The notes beneath the pieces were generated by a model. The model searched no databases. It was given only the letters and a program-made list of their open reading frames with translations, and was not told the DNA's origin. 64,000 nucleotides of DNA from Babesia bovis T2Bo (taxonomy: Eukaryota; Apicomplexa; Aconoidasida; Piroplasmida; Babesiidae), in assembly GCF_000165395.2 (NCBI RefSeq), contig NC_010575.1, positions 915,001 through 979,000 of the forward strand, read 5' to 3'. This document shows positions 1 to 11,250 of the stretch, piece after piece (the stretch's first letter is position 1; each line of letters starts with the position of its first letter). Position numbers and translations under genes: made by a program.

Positions 1-1005
1 ACGGACAGAGCCGCAAATACGATTCCTGGAGACATACTGAAAACAAAAGTCTCTTTTGTGATGTAATCTATATACGTAATTGTTGTTTTTATGATACGAT
101 TCTATAATCAATACCATTGCATAATTTACGATCTATTTAATCCTTTAATTTCACATTCTTTTTCGAACTCGTGTTGCGTATAGAAGTATTATATCAGAAG
201 ACGTGTTTAATACCATATAACATTTATTACATGATAATTAAATCCAGAACAATGTATATACAACATATTGGCAACTGTAAAACCATGCAGTATTTTTTCG
301 TTGATTATGATTATATAATTTATACGTAATAAAATTTTTGGTGTATAATAATAGTTTAGTGCTATAAAAATCTGGACATCACTGTAGAACAGTCTTGCAA
401 AAGATTCATGCTGCAGTGCAAAGAATGTTCTATAATTAACTACTCCTGCACATGATGCACAATATTATAAGCTGATATGTCAAACGACAAATTAAAAATT
501 TATGTGCTTATTGTTTTTTCACTTGAACTTGTCAGAGCTCTCTTACATGAACAAATTGAGACATAAATTTGGTGTATATTTTTTCTAGAAATTTGGGACA
601 TTAAGGCTGGATTGATATGATGAACAGTGTTATACCTGAAGCAAGTGAGCCATATTTATATCTCATCATTTATGCTCAATATTTTGGAATCATATAAATG
701 GCATGAGTTATTGCAAATCTAAAGTAGCATTTTTTAAAACAATTTATTTTCGTTATTCCGTTTAACCGTTATATTTATCACCAATCCTAGAGTGAGGCTG
801 TCGAAGCCTACCTATAGCAGATATTGGTGAATTTTGCCTGATAGTTGTAAATTGTTGATGCCACTTGAAAATTATTAAATATAAGCCACAGAAGTGCACA
901 ATAACTCATCAAACGTGAATGAACGATAATATATGTTCGCACAATACGAATCTTGGCAATTTATATAACTTTGGTGTATATGGTGTCAGAATGCCAGCTC
1001 CCAAA
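1..1005. other. AT-rich intergenic, no gene seen
   Basis: No open frame with convincing protein character on either strand. The stretch is AT-rich with many stops in all frames. It lies downstream of the minus-strand gene that ends at 1006, so it probably holds that gene's 3' UTR plus spacer. Confidence 0.5.
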
Positions 1006-1818
1006 TCAACCAAGTGAGACGGTAATAAAGTCTGATGGTATCCAAATGCCATATCGTCGTGCCATTAAACATAACAAAGCAAGAACTTCTTTCATCAGAT
1101 ATGGTAGAATTATACGATTAAGAAGGACTAGACACCAACTGAAAAGCATCACTGCGATTCCCGATCTATAAGCAATAAGATGTACTCTATTCCAGTATTT
1201 CGACTTGACATTTTGCGATGTTCTAATTGAGTTAATTTTATTATTTGTTCCTAGAGTTTTCACAAAATTAGTAACAACATCATGGATTGCATGTATTTTT
1301 GTTAAGTTAAGTTTGTATTGCGCAGATAATCTCGGTGAAGCCTGCAGTACCTTCGCATTTTCTATATCGGTGCATTCGTGGCATCTTTTTTGGATTGAGG
1401 AGAACAAACGCCTTGTCCATCTACTTACATCCTTAAACAACAACAAAAACACTATTGGCGAACGTCTGAATATATACAATTTTGACTCCAAAGCTTTCTT
1501 AGACCACAATACGGATGAGTATAAGTCTTCTATCGACCTGGCCTCATTATATTTGTCCAAACATTGTGAGAAGAGATTCCTTATCAGACGGTACGTAGAT
1601 GAGCGGAGAGCCCATAGACGCTTCCTCTTAGCATATTCCAGAGTCGGATAGTGCACCAATCCATTGTAATTAGTTTCTATTTCCCTTTGTAATCTCAATA
1701 CGGGTGGCTTTGAGGCAAATAGCTTAAGGTGTAATTGCGGCAATAAACTCCGCGTAGTTATGATGGAATCAGCTAGGTTTACACATACACACAACGGTAT
1801 AAATATTGATAAATACAT
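1006..1818 (-). CDS. Hypothetical secreted/membrane protein
   Basis: Uninterrupted 270-codon frame with a stop right after TVSLG. The first ~17 residues (MYLSIFIPLCVCVNLAD) look like a signal peptide. The middle is basic and probably helical. Near the C-terminus, residues about 217-235 form a hydrophobic segment (RSGIAVMLFSWCLVLLNRI), so a type I membrane protein or an organelle membrane protein with a bipartite leader is possible. No motif identifies a family. It is followed on the same strand by ARF1, whose stop codon lies only 28 bp upstream of this start. A shorter antisense frame at 1205-1651 is a shadow. Function unknown. Confidence 0.6.
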   Translation of the reverse strand: MYLSIFIPLCVCVNLADSIITTRSLLPQLHLKLFASKPPVLRLQREIETNYNGLVHYPTLEYAKRKRLWALRSSTYRLIRNLFSQCLDKYNEARSIEDLYSSVLWSKKALESKLYIFRRSPIVFLLLFKDVSRWTRRLFSSIQKRCHECTDIENAKVLQASPRLSAQYKLNLTKIHAIHDVVTNFVKTLGTNNKINSIRTSQNVKSKYWNRVHLIAYRSGIAVMLFSWCLVLLNRIILPYLMKEVLALLCLMARRYGIWIPSDFITVSLG

Positions 1819-1845
1819 AGAATTTTATGCAGTGTCTACAACAAT

Positions 1846-2513
1846 CTACTTGTGCTTGAGGGCGTTTGTCAACCAGTCCATACCCTCGTAGAGACCTGTT
1901 CCCTGTGTGGCACAAGCGGCCTGGATATACCTGGAAGTGATTTATATAACTATGTGTGATATATTCATACTTACCAAGTGCGGTTTCCGAATTGGTTAAG
2001 ACCTAGCTCATTGGAGAGTTCGGTTGCGGGTATAGCGTTAGGCAAATCTTGCTTGTTAGCGTAGATCAGTAGGAATGCATCACGCAATTCATCTTCGTTC
2101 ATCATTTTGTGCAATTCTTCGCGGGCATCTTTAATACGGGCACGGTCATTGCTGTCAACCACGAAGATGACTGCTTGGGTGTTTGTGTAGTAGTGTTTCC
2201 ACAAGGGGCGAATCTGCAAATAGATGAAGAAAGTGCAATTAAATATTTGGGCAAGGTTCGCACATTGACACACGACGGTCCTATGGAAACATACCTTGTC
2301 CTGGCCTCCGACATCCCACACAGTGAAAGAGATGTTCTTGTACTCCACCGTTTCCACGTTAAATCCAATGGTTGGAATCGTAGTTACTACCTCGCCGAGT
2401 TTCAGCTTGTAGAGGATCGTGGTCTTGCCGGAAGCGTCAAGGCCCACCATGAGGATCCTCACGTCCTGCTTGGACATGATACGGTTGTACAGCTTTGTAA
2501 TAGTAGCCCCCAT
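1846..2513 (-). CDS. ARF1: ADP-ribosylation factor 1 (ARF-family small GTPase)
   Basis: Three exons on the minus strand: 2295-2513, 1975-2213 and 1846-1930, with introns of 81 and 44 nt. The spliced product is 180 residues, matching the usual 181 for ARF1. The start is the inner ATG at 2511-2513 (MGAT), giving the N-terminal Gly2 needed for myristoylation; five codons upstream are in frame but not expected. Visible GTPase motifs are P-loop GLDASGKT, switch I around [18 protein letters not shown] in switch II, NKQD, and a C-terminal [11 protein letters not shown] segment. By family, it recruits COPI and other coats at the Golgi. Intron 1 splits after GGQDK and was placed by family alignment. 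Confidence 0.95.
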
Positions 2514-2762
2514 TTTGCCACTAAACAAGTTGATGTGCAGAAAAAATGAAGACTGTAGCGGTTAAGCCAGTGATGATACGCTTGGCGCTTCGACGCCCAC
2601 CAATCTTACACCACACAAAGCAGAGATACGGAAATAATATGGATCACACACACTAGATATGAGAAATATATAATTATATTGTCGTTCTAAAATTATTTAC
2701 GTGACATACGTCTGTAGATGGCCGCTGCAATGCAGTGGCTACCCATAACAGTAAAAGCGCGC

Positions 2763-5476
2763 TTAGTCAACTTCTTCCATCTTAGGGTCAACCACAACTT
2801 CGTCCAATGGTGGGAGATCGACGTCTTCACCAGTAGGTTCATCGTCGAGGGATAGACCCAATTTGATCATACGGTAGATGCGTCCACCGAACTGGGTAGG
2901 GTCATCCAAGTTGAAACCGGAGGTCAACATGGCGGTATCGTACAAAAGCCATACCAGATCCTTGAGAGTTTTGTCGCTCTTGTCGGTTTCAGCACGCTGC
3001 CTGAGTTCCTTCATAATGCTGTGGTGAGGGTTAAGTTCCATAGTCTTCTTGCTTATCATAAAGCTCTGTAAAATCATATAACCGGTTACTTATTAGATGA
3101 GCGCATGGAATCAGACTACAGGAATGTGCACTTTCTTCACATGGACTACACCGTCCATTGGAGTGGTGCATAGCACTGGATTCATCATATTATTAGCGCA
3201 TTATGCACATAGAAACTTACACCAAAGCTGCTGTCACGTAGTGCCTGGGCCTTCATAATACGTTCCATGTTAGCGGACCATCCGAATTCGCTGGTTACCA
3301 AAGCACAAGGGCTTTCGGTAAAACGTTTGCCACAAACAACCTTTTCGACCTTGTCGTGAAGAATTTCCTTGATGAGGCGGCATAGAGGTTCCATTTCCTT
3401 TTCCAAGGTCTCGAAGTTCTTGCGTTCTTCTTCAGTGTCCTCGAGTTCGAGATTTTCCTTAGTACAGCACTTAAGTTTCTTGCCCTCAAACTCCTTGATC
3501 TGCTGAACAGCGTATTCATCAATTGGGTCAGTCATGTAGATGACCTCAATGCCCCTGGAGCGCAAGCACTCAAGGAATGGAGAGTTGGCAACACTCTGCT
3601 TAGATTCACCAGTAATGTAGTAAATGTACTTCTGCTCGGGCTTCATGCGATCGACGTATTCCTTCAAGCTGATGGCCTCGTCACCGCTCTTTGAGGTTTC
3701 GTAACGTAACAATTCAGAAATCTGTAACATTGTGAATATTGCGCAAAATTGAAAAAGGCGTCCCGTTAAAATCACTACGATTCAAAGGAATGATACAATA
3801 TGTATCACCGCTGATTCGGACACGGGTTAGGCATCCTTAAGGACGATGAGCAATATTATACCAGTTGTGTGCGACCACTAACATACATCATCGTTTGAGG
3901 CAGCGCACTCCAACCGGATATGGAACTCTATTTGTACTGAATGCAAAATACGTACCTTGTTTCTGTTAGTGTTGTCCTCGTGGATACCCAACTTAAGGTT
4001 CTTGCTGAACTGTTCGTAGAACTTCTTGAAGTCCTCCTTCTTCTCAGTCAACTCAGAGAAGAGTTCCAGGCATTTCTTTACCAAGTTCTTGCGAATAACC
4101 TTAAGGATCTTGTTTTGCTGGAGCACTTCTCTGCTAATGTTAAGAGGAAGGTCCTCAGAGTCGACAACACCCTTTACGAAACCAAGCCACTCGGGGATCA
4201 GCTCATCACAGTCGTCCATGATGAACACACGGCGTACGTACAACTTGATGTTGTTCTTCTTTTTGCGGTTTTCGAACATGTCGAATGGTGCACGTTTGGG
4301 TACGAAAAGGATGGCCTTGAATTCAAGTTGTCCTTCTACACTGAAGTGCTTGACTGCCAAGTGGTCTTCCCAATCATTGGACAGGTTCTTGTAGAAGCTG
4401 GCGTACTCTTCGTTGGTGACCTCGGTGGGCAACCTCATCCAAATAGGCTTTTGCTTGTTAAGCATTTCCCATTCACGGGTGACATTGGTAACCTTGCGTT
4501 TCTTCTTTTCCGTCTTTTCTTCTCCATCCTTTTCTGCTTCCTTTTCCTTTTCCTCTTCTTCTTCAGTTACGTCAGTGATCTTTTCCTCAGGCTTGGACTC
4601 GGCTTCAGTGGGTTCAGCCTCGTCGTCGGTAACCTCGGTTTCGGTAGTCTTTTCAACAGACAGTCTGATGGGGAAGGAGATGAATTCACTGTGCTTTTTG
4701 ACGAGTTCCTTCAAGCGACGTTCCTCAAGGTACTCACTCTGGTCGTCCTTAAGGTGCAATATCAGACGTGTACCACGTTTAAGCTGATCTTCAGACTCGT
4801 CCTTGGTAACGGTGAAGTGGCCACTGGCGTTAGACTCCCACACATACTGGTCATCGTTGTTGTTCTTTGATACGACGGTGACCTTGTCAGCAACGAGGTA
4901 GGCTGAGTAGAAACCCACACCGAACTGACCGATCATAGACATGTCAGCACCGGCTTGAATGGCTTCCATGAAAGCCTTGGTTCCGGACTTGGCGATGGTA
5001 CCCAAGTTGTTGATCAAATCGGTTTTGGTCATACCAATACCAGTGTCTTCGATGGTCAAGGTCTTGTTGGTCTTGTCAGCGGATAGGCTGATCTGGTACT
5101 CGGGGAAGTCCTCGACCTGCTTTGGGTCCTTGATAGCCTCATATCTGATTTTTTCCAAAGCATCGCTGGCGTTACTGATGAGCTCACGAAGGAAGATTTC
5201 TTTATTACTGTAGAAAGCGTTGATAATGAGACCTGTATAGACATATGACCTGGTATACACACTTATTGTTTGTCTGGGCAATGTTATGTATAGTGGACAT
5301 GGAATCTCAGTGTATAAGCACATATAATGTACCTTATAAACACATATAATAAGAATCTAGGCCTCTGAGCAACTATATTTCGTGTCTGTCATCAGTAGCC
5401 TTATGTGAGGTCACTTACTCAACAACTGGGAGATATCTGCGTTAAACGCGTAGGTTTCTTGTTGTGCTGTTGCCAT
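2763..5476 (-). CDS. HSP90: Cytosolic heat shock protein 90
   Basis: Four exons: 5419-5476, 3956-5232, 3221-3721 and 2763-3065, giving 712 residues, the normal length for cytosolic HSP90. The first exon ([19 protein letters not shown]) precedes [18 protein letters not shown], the start of the GHKL ATPase domain. The ATP-lid region reads [16 protein letters not shown] Glu/Lys-rich charged linker follows at roughly residues 210-260. The middle domain includes [18 protein letters not shown]. The protein ends in MEEVD, the TPR-co-chaperone docking peptide typical of the cytosolic form. It has no signal or transit peptide. It lies head to head with the Hsp110-like gene at 6523 across ~1 kb. The introns are 186, 234 and 155 nt, long for this window. 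Confidence 0.97.
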
Positions 5477-6522
5477 TTTGAAAAAATATACTGCTTTAAT
5501 TTATTTGGACAATGTTCGCTTGATTTCTGCTTTACTATAAGTGACGGTGTGCCCTCACGTTTAACCCTATATCTGCAGAGGTGACAAATAAGGACAGTAT
5601 CGGGAGGTGACAAATAGGGACCAGCGTTGAAAAAGCGACACGCCCCAGTGGCTTATGTATAATTATTTACTATGTTCCTGTTCTACTATGCCTTTTATTT
5701 CATGTTTAAACAATACAGACTGTACGGCGCTAACTGTGACATTGTTGTCTTCGTTACCTAGAATGCTAGTTTTTTAGGTTTGAAGTTTTTAAAAATGTTT
5801 AAAAATGATACCACGCTACTGTAAATTATGTGTCAATGCGTAAAATTGTTACATGACGTTGATATACTATCTGTGACCTATATTACAACCAACGGGCTGA
5901 TGATTGTTTATGTGCCATAGACAGATGCACTACAATTATGTTTAATTGTTACATGTTTTATGCTGATGTTATTTTTGATCAAATGTGTAGGAAAGTTATG
6001 GAATCATCAGTGTACCTTACTTCGGTGTTCATGTGCATTGTACCGTAGTTATACATGTGCCTACAAGAGTAGACCTTGGCTATATTAATTAAATCACATG
6101 TTCATTTTAGAAGTATAAGGAATCTCACTATATCTTTGTCACAATACAATCTGTGTACAATTTTTCTTTGTTTGTATGAATGCGATTTGTGTGTAGCATT
6201 GTATGTTTTTGGTGACATCAGATACCATAATAATTCTCTATATGTATAACTGATTTATAGTATCTGTTATTGTGCAGTGTTTTAACTGTCACTTTTTGTA
6301 AAAATGTTAAGTGTCCACCCCCACTGTTCCCTTCGTTTGCGATTGTACCGTGCTTCATAAACAACATTTACACATTAAAACGTATTTTCATAACCTCTGT
6401 GCACATTATTTTTGAGGTATCTGCGGCTACTTTTGCCGCTCTGCTGTTTGTATTGTTCGCCGCTAAGGTGTAAATGATCTCATAGTTGGCTTTTGCCGTA
6501 GTCACAAACAGTTTTACAGAAG
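5477..6522. other. Shared upstream region of HSP90 and the Hsp110-like gene
   Basis: About 1.05 kb without a convincing gene, between two divergently transcribed chaperone genes. It is AT-rich and holds only short frames such as 6270-6473. It must contain both promoters, but I could not pick a confident heat-shock element or apicomplexan motif by eye. Confidence 0.5.
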
Positions 6523-8790
6523 ATGCCGGTTTTGGGTATAGACATCGGAGACGCGAATGCTACTGTCGCTACCATAGCGAAGGGTAGCATTGACGTTGTC
6601 TTGAATGAGGTTTCTCAGCGTTACACTCCGGTTTGTGCCAGTTTTACACAGAAGCGTCGTCTTTTTGGTGATCAGGCTACTCCTCAGATGATTTCGAATT
6701 ATCGTAATTCTTGTCGAAGCATGATGAGTTTACTTGGTCGTACAATTGGTACCAATTCCGAACTTGACATTGATGAGTTGGATGATTTCTTTAGTACCAA
6801 TGGTTTATCACTGTGTCCTAATGGATTTGTTGGTTACAATTGTGCGATGTCACCTGAGCCTTATGATGTTATGAAGGTTCTTTCAGGTTACCTTGGTTTT
6901 TTGAATAGCATGGCTGAGAAGTACACCAAGGGTTTGTGTAAGCAGGTTGTGATATCGTGTCCTGGTTGGTACACAGAGATGCAGAAAGAGGCTGTTAAGA
7001 TTGCTGCTACTGCAGCTGGTTTAACTTGTTTGAATGTGATTGACGAGTGCACTGCTATGGCTCTTGACTATGGTGTATACCGTGTTAAGCAGCTTTCGGA
7101 TGACAAGCCTACTACTGTCGCTTTAGTTATGATTGGCCATTCTCATGCTTCTGCTGCTGTTTGTGATTTTTATCAGAGTCGTGTGGAGATTCTTTCTCAT
7201 GTATCTCGTCGTGATTTGGGTGGTCGCAACTTGGACCGTATTCTGATGAACCACATGGCCAAGAGTTTTGAGAAGTACGGTTGCAACCCGTTGGAGAGTC
7301 GCAAGGTTCGTATGAAGCTGGAGGCTGTTGCGGTGAAGACAAAGCGCGTTTTATCTGCTAACATGGAGACTGGTTATTCTGCTGAATGTTTGATGGAGGA
7401 CAATGACCTCAATGGTAGCATAACTCGTGAGGAGTTTGAATCTTTATGTAAGGAGGAGTTTTTACCAAATCTTACCGAAATGTTGATGGACTGCGTCAAT
7501 CTTTGTGGCAAGACTGTTGAGGAGATTAGTTGCGTTGAGATTGCTGGTGGTGTAACTCGTGTACCTTGTGTTCAGCAGGCCATCAGTTCTGTCTTTGGTT
7601 CTCAGCTATCTCGTACATTGAATTCCGACGAGTGCATAGCTCGTGGTTGTGTTTTGGATGCTGCTATGCGTAGCATTAGTTACCGTGTTCGTAAGTACAC
7701 TGTTGTTGAGCGTATATCTCGTCCTTTAACGTTGGCTTACATTCCTGGAGGTGATATATCCCAACTGGCTTCAGCCGAAATTGTTGAGGTATTGGGGTCT
7801 AACAGTTCCAAGGCCACTCCTATTACTGCCAAGTTGAACGTTACTGTTCCTGCAGTTGTTGTTGCATCTCTTGGCAACCCTCGCGATCCTCAGGATCCAC
7901 ATTTTCTTGAGGCAATTGAGATTGTTAAGCAGTCATCTCCCACTGAGGCTGAGGGTGTTATAACTATATCAGCTGCTTTCGATGAAAATGGCATTTTTGG
8001 ATTTACTGGTGTGGAGGGTCATGAGTCCAGGGTGTTACAGAAGAACTCTTTATTCGATGTTGCTTCTTATACTCAATTTGAGTCTGACGCCGCTGCTCAA
8101 GACTCTATTGAGAACGAGCGGCTGCACACTTTGAATGACTTTGAGACATTGATATACCAGTTGAAGGAGCGGATTCAGGGTTCTCACCGTGAATTTGTAT
8201 CACCAGACAAGGTTGGTGCATTAGACCAGGAGCTGAACAAGTGGAGTGATTGGTTCTATGACAACTATGAGGCTAGTTTGGATACTTTGAAGGAGTCCCT
8301 TAGCACTGTTCAATCTCACTGGGCGCCAATAGAGCGTCTTTATAATGTTCACCGTGCTAAGGAGGAAGAGCTTGAGTCATTTTTCGCTGGTCTGCGTGGT
8401 AAGTACGAGCTTTGTTGCCAGGACTCTCCATTATGGTACGGCGCTGCGGAAAGCGAGCGTCTTGAATTTGCCAACCGTATTCTTGCTTTTGAGAAGAATG
8501 TCCGTCAACAGGTAGAGGATGAAAAGCAGATTTCTCGTTACGAGGAGCCTCTATTCACGATGCCTCAGTTACATTCTGAGTTGCGCAAGATAATGTCTGA
8601 CATTGACGAATTCTGTCGCCGTATGCGCGTTCAAAGTGAACGTCGTAAGGAAGAGGAGCAGGCAGCGGCAGCAGCAGCCGCTAAGGCTGCTGAGCCTCAA
8701 GCCGAAGATGTTGAGATGGAAGCTCCTCAACCTGAGTCTGCTTCCACTGAGCCCCCTTCTGAGGAGCCTTCTGCGGAGGCGCCTCAATAG
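6523..8790 (+). CDS. Hsp110/Sse-type Hsp70 relative (nucleotide exchange factor)
   Basis: Single exon, 755 residues. The N-terminal ~385 residues are an Hsp70-type actin-fold ATPase: phosphate-1 loop LGIDIGDANATVATI near the start, a VISCPGWYT segment, an NVIDECTAMALDYG loop, and IAGGVTRVP for the adenosine site. The divergent LGIDIGDANATVA start, the charged C-terminal helical bundle and the length place it with Hsp110/Sse1 rather than canonical Hsp70. The last ~45 residues are a low-complexity Ala/Glu/Pro tail. No ER signal or KDEL is seen, so it is cytosolic. Hsp110 proteins exchange nucleotide on Hsp70 and feed clients towards HSP90, its head-to-head neighbour. Codons are strongly T/G-ending. 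Confidence 0.88.
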   Translation: MPVLGIDIGDANATVATIAKGSIDVVLNEVSQRYTPVCASFTQKRRLFGDQATPQMISNYRNSCRSMMSLLGRTIGTNSELDIDELDDFFSTNGLSLCPNGFVGYNCAMSPEPYDVMKVLSGYLGFLNSMAEKYTKGLCKQVVISCPGWYTEMQKEAVKIAATAAGLTCLNVIDECTAMALDYGVYRVKQLSDDKPTTVALVMIGHSHASAAVCDFYQSRVEILSHVSRRDLGGRNLDRILMNHMAKSFEKYGCNPLESRKVRMKLEAVAVKTKRVLSANMETGYSAECLMEDNDLNGSITREEFESLCKEEFLPNLTEMLMDCVNLCGKTVEEISCVEIAGGVTRVPCVQQAISSVFGSQLSRTLNSDECIARGCVLDAAMRSISYRVRKYTVVERISRPLTLAYIPGGDISQLASAEIVEVLGSNSSKATPITAKLNVTVPAVVVASLGNPRDPQDPHFLEAIEIVKQSSPTEAEGVITISAAFDENGIFGFTGVEGHESRVLQKNSLFDVASYTQFESDAAAQDSIENERLHTLNDFETLIYQLKERIQGSHREFVSPDKVGALDQELNKWSDWFYDNYEASLDTLKESLSTVQSHWAPIERLYNVHRAKEEELESFFAGLRGKYELCCQDSPLWYGAAESERLEFANRILAFEKNVRQQVEDEKQISRYEEPLFTMPQLHSELRKIMSDIDEFCRRMRVQSERRKEEEQAAAAAAAKAAEPQAEDVEMEAPQPESASTEPPSEEPSAEAPQ

Positions 8791-8820
8791 ACGTAAACTA
8801 GCCACTTTGCAAATTTAGCA

Positions 8821-9791
8821 ATGTTTTTATTAAATACATTTCGTCGTATTCCCGGTAGTTTCGGGTTATCGCATCGTTGTTATTTTTCTTCTAAAAGCTT
8901 ACCATCTGTGAAGGGGGTGTGTAACTTTTATATTCCTTAAAACATCGTTTTCCAGAGTATTTTGAGGAATAGCGTTCGTTCATTGCTTGTTTGCGGTGGT
9001 GTTGCTGCGGGTGTTTATACTTTCATTGAATCTCGTCGTAAGCAGCAACGTGGTTGGTGTCCTGTTAGGTGATTCCTTATTGTATACTAGCTTTCGTCGA
9101 TGAAGAGCGTTATGGCAAGCCTCAATTAGGTGGTCCTTTTACTTTAGTTGATCAGCATGGGAAGGAACGATCGCTTTCTGACTTTAAGGGTCGTTTGGTA
9201 TTGATATATTTTGGTAGGTAACGCTGCGTTATGTTGGCTTCTTTTTACATTGTTAACATTCTACAGGTTTTGCGAATTGTCCGGACGTCTGTCCTGTTGA
9301 AATGGATAAACAGCGCGCAGTTATTGACATTTTGGGTATGATTTTTATTTTGTTTATTATATTTTATAGACAAGCGCTTCGGTCCGGTGTTACAGCCGCT
9401 TTTTATTACTGGTATGATAATTCTAGGTATTTATATATTTAATAGTCGATCCCAAACGTGACACTGTTTCTAAGTTGGCTGTGTATGCCAAGGCATACCA
9501 TCCCCGCTTGGTTGCTCTTACTGGAACTGATGTGGGTTAATTTTGGTTTATGTCATTTCCTTTTAGGATCAAATCAAGGACGTTTCTAAGAAGTTCCGTG
9601 TATATTACAACCAGGGTATAACTGCTACTGACCAGGATTATTTGATTGACCATTCTATAATTCACTATTTACTGGACGAGAACGGGGAGTTTATAGAATT
9701 TTACAGCAAGAATGTGAATGCTAAAGAAATGGCTGACGACATTGCGAAGATAGTGCAAAAGCGTGATATTAAGCCATTGAACACAGTTTAA
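8821..9791 (+). CDS. SCO1: SCO1 copper chaperone for cytochrome c oxidase
   Basis: Seven exons: 8821-8916, 8956-9052, 9091-9213, 9267-9335, 9370-9411, 9446-9531 and 9567-9791, with six introns of 34-53 nt. The spliced product is 245 residues. Residues 1-32 are Arg/Ser-rich and mitochondrial-targeting in style. A short membrane segment ([14 protein letters not shown]) follows at about 41-55. The thioredoxin-fold core has the copper-binding CPDVC at residues 110-114, VDPKRDT, and DYLIDHS with the third copper-ligand histidine. It is anchored in the mitochondrial inner membrane and delivers copper to COX2. Its stop lies 6 bp from the stop of convergent BUD32. Confidence 0.93.
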
Positions 9792-9797
9792 TCTTTT

Positions 9798-10530
9798 TTA
9801 TCCTGTTATATCTCGTTTGCGTCCTCGCAGTCTTACTTCTGCTAGTTTATTTACGTTTTGTAGAGACGCTTTGCTATATTGTTTGTAGGAGTTGATCAGT
9901 ATATCAAACTGTTGTTAATATGTTAATTGTTAAGATATCTTACCTCCTTTTCAGTGCAACAGCGTTCTAGGACGTATAGGTCAACTCCTTTATCCTGGGT
10001 AGATTAGTGATTAGTTGATTTAACATACCTCTTCTAGTGTTGACACGTAACTCAGTCCAAAATCGATAATACATATATCACCGTCTTCCGTTCTTAGCAT
10101 GTTTCGTGTAGTAAGATCCCCGTGTACTACGTTAACTTCATGCATTTTGGCTAGTATTATGCCTACTTTTCGTAGCACATCGTTTTTCAGTTCTTCATCA
10201 TTGCCTTTGAGCACTTGTAGTACAGTTTCCCCTTTTATGTATTCATATACGATATGTCTGTGATTAATATCTACAAGGTATATGAGAGGCACATATACGC
10301 CATGTCTTCTTAATCGTGCTACTGCCCTGCATTCTGCGACTATTCTTCTATTTGTAAGTATATTATCAAGTTCTGTATGGCGATATTTTTTGGGTAGTCT
10401 TGTTTTCAGTACAGCCTTTTTGCCCATGTAATTTATGCTTGATACTCTCTGCCAAGTGATTTATTCGGTACGTATCACTTACCGCTTCTGCTCCTTGTGC
10501 TATTAGCACAGGTTTATCGTCGGATTCCAT
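9798..10530 (-). CDS. BUD32: BUD32/PRPK, atypical kinase-ATPase of the KEOPS complex
   Basis: Four exons: 10483-10530, 10029-10448, 9944-9994 and 9798-9908, with introns of 34 nt, 34 nt and 35 nt, encoding 209 residues as usual for Bud32. Kinase landmarks are QGAEA at the start (P-loop equivalent), AVLKTRLPKKYRH (catalytic lysine and the Bud32-specific basic run), VHGDLTTRNM with catalytic Asp127, and IDFGLSYVS with Asp145. After the DKGVDLYVLER segment the protein ends in EVRLRGRKRDITG, the conserved Bud32 C-terminal signature. By family, KEOPS makes the t6A base next to tRNA anticodons. The two small exons were found by looking for the conserved C-terminal motifs. Confidence 0.93.
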
Positions 10531-10647
10531 TATATATGTGACTTGCTTATACTCCAGTATAAATCGGCATGCCGCACATTATTGCGTGATGTGTTATTTA
10601 ATGGAATACGGGCCTAGTGTATAGTAACATAGCCTATATATACTGCT

Positions 10648-11198
10648 ATGCCACAATCTGTGTCTAGCAGCTCTATTGTAACTGAAGTTCGTTTACTCAG
10701 TAGTGCGTTGCTTCGTTGTGAGCGGAATCCTGCTTTATTTCCTGCACATGTGCAGCGTTTACGTTCATTAGGTAGGTGTGTATATTATCACATAGGTGTG
10801 TATATATTTTGCAGCATTTGAAGTTCGTCGTATGCGTTCTTCACTTGGTATTAGTCAGGAATGCTTGGCCGCTGATTCATTACCTCTGGAGCGTGCTGGT
10901 AGGGTTGTATATGCTTTATACGACCATCGCGGTTCTGATGTGTTTTATTTGGCGTCTAGGGAGCCTGCTGGTATAGATCTATATCGTCTGTATCTGTTTG
11001 CTCAGCGTAACCGTGGCAATCCGCTGTTGGACTATTTGCGGAGGTATTGTTTAGAACTAATTATATACAATCTAATATAGAACTGATTTCAGTTTATTAG
11101 GCATTTACCCATTGGAATCCATTGCTGTTACTGGAGTACCATTTTCTGTGATTTCAAGGTCAAGGTTAATATACTGGCGATCTGTATTGTTATATTAA
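10648..11198 (+). CDS. Hypothetical protein, small and basic
   Basis: Proposed exons 10648-10771, 10815-11043 and 11093-11198, with introns of 43 and 49 nt, encoding about 152 residues. The product is rich in Arg and Leu with segments such as HVQRLRSL and DYLRRSLLGIY. It has no signal peptide or recognised catalytic motif. The last exon is uncertain: splicing from AG|GT near 11160 to the acceptor at 11225 would instead end in a short tail with a stop at 11242-11244, only 6 bp before the next start. I do not recognise the family. A small organellar protein is possible, but this is a guess from composition. Confidence 0.55.
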
Positions 11199-11250
11199 TG
11201 CGGTGCATCATATTTCTAATGCTAGGTATATGATGTTTAAGTAATAACCA

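Noticed and set aside
3941..4870. 309-codon plus-strand frame inside HSP90
   Set aside because: Antisense shadow of a highly conserved HSP90 exon with strong codon bias; Leu/Phe/Val-rich as expected of a reverse frame.
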